From Opitutales bacterium (GTDB taxonomy: Bacteria; Verrucomicrobiota; Verrucomicrobiia; Opitutales; UBA2987): 5,391 bases of DNA. The stretch spans positions 1-5,391 of the forward strand of contig JAJFLT010000259.1 in the NCBI GenBank assembly GCA_021772555.1. Direction: 5' to 3'. Position 1 is the stretch's first letter. Every line of letters begins with the position of its first letter. The translations under genes were made by a program, and so were the position numbers. Below are positions 5,083 through 5,391 of this stretch, piece by piece. The notes beneath the pieces were generated by a model. The model was not told the DNA's origin. It saw only the letters and a list, made by a program, of their open reading frames with translations, and did no database searches.

Positions 5083-5391
5083 TGGTAACGCTCAACCACC
5101 CAACTCGGGGCCTGGCAAATGGCGTAATATGACCCCGCGTTTCCGGATGTTTTTTCGGCAGCGAATACGTTGAGGCAGCTCCATTCGGCCTACGGCCTCA
5201 ATTCGCCACCTCCTGCAAAACCTACAATACTAAAACTACGGAAATACTCTCACTTAAAGTGGTAGCAAAAATGGGGTCCGATCAATGTCTTTTGGTAGTG
5301 TCCAGAATCGGAACTGTTGCCCAAATCAGATCAAATTGTAAGTGACAGGGCATAAACAACCTGCTTATACTTAAGCTGTTATGATGGGCAT
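5083..5391. other. 309-bp right-end region without a convincing gene
   Basis: No ORF of plausible length or with a ribosome site is visible in any frame. There is no clear intrinsic terminator for the upstream gene: CGGGG (5106-5110) and CCCCG (5133-5137) could pair, but the loop is long and no T-run follows directly. The region contains the long imperfect hairpin at 5161-5206, lying between GACCCC (5131-5136) and GGGGTC (5273-5278) in inverted orientation, and it repeats two short strings from the gap after the desaturase. The last 100 bp are AT-rich and may be the upstream region of a gene outside the window. Confidence 0.55.
5161..5206 (+). repeat. Imperfect long hairpin, REP-like or terminator-like
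   Basis: TTGAGGC (5170-5176) pairs with GCCTCAA (5195-5201), and GCGAA (5161-5165) pairs with TTCGC (5202-5206). This gives 12 base pairs with a 4-nt bulge (TACG) on the left. The 18-nt loop contains a small GGCC-TAC-GGCC inverted repeat of its own. No T-run follows on the plus strand. Such compact, GC-rich nested palindromes are typical of REP-type intergenic repeats, but multicopy status cannot be judged from one window. Confidence 0.45.

Noticed and set aside
5286..5342. 18-codon ORF near the right edge
   Set aside because: No ribosome site, no recognisable composition, and it is typical of chance frames.

Overview
The window reads like chromosomal DNA from a Gram-negative heterotroph, most likely of the PVC superphylum (Verrucomicrobiota, Lentisphaerota or Kiritimatiellota). 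This placement is inference. It rests on the combination of a phytanoyl-CoA-dioxygenase-like enzyme, two cupin-type AraC regulators and a uroporphyrinogen-decarboxylase-like protein, families that are heavily expanded there. It also rests on weak or missing Shine-Dalgarno sites before several genes and on rather loose gene packing. No rRNA, tRNA, CRISPR array or recognisable transposase gene is visible.

Layout. Positions 1-402 (minus) hold the N-terminal 134 codons of a PhyH-family Fe(II)/2-oxoglutarate dioxygenase that runs off the left edge. Across an 82-bp AT-rich gap it diverges from an AraC regulator (485-1324, plus). A second AraC regulator (about 2358-1501, minus) faces the first tail to tail across a 176-bp gap. 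This second regulator diverges from a membrane fatty-acid-desaturase-type enzyme (2551-3570, plus). A 411-bp gap follows, with a possible 43-codon ORF, a promoter-like site and small inverted repeats. Next is a complete URO-D/MtaA-like protein (3982-5082, plus). The last 309 bp hold no convincing gene but carry a long imperfect hairpin and short repeats shared with the gap after the desaturase.

How the genes may work together. The left 3.5 kb is mirror-symmetric: [non-heme iron oxygenase] <-> [AraC] ... [AraC] <-> [non-heme iron oxygenase]. The simplest reading is two locally controlled oxidation genes, each driven by the divergent regulator beside it. The substrate cannot be read from the sequence. 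The URO-D-like protein keeps a His-x-Cys...Cys pattern like the zinc site of MtaA/MtbA methyltransferases, but no corrinoid protein or partner methyltransferase lies in the window.

Most notable non-coding signals: a perfect 18-bp palindrome with a central CG, resembling a LacI/GalR-family operator, inside the first codons of the dioxygenase gene; the ATG-less start of the second AraC gene, where a strong Shine-Dalgarno sequence sits in the loop of an 8-bp hairpin just before an in-frame CTG; and a repeat-flanked segment at the right end that could be a small mobile-element remnant.
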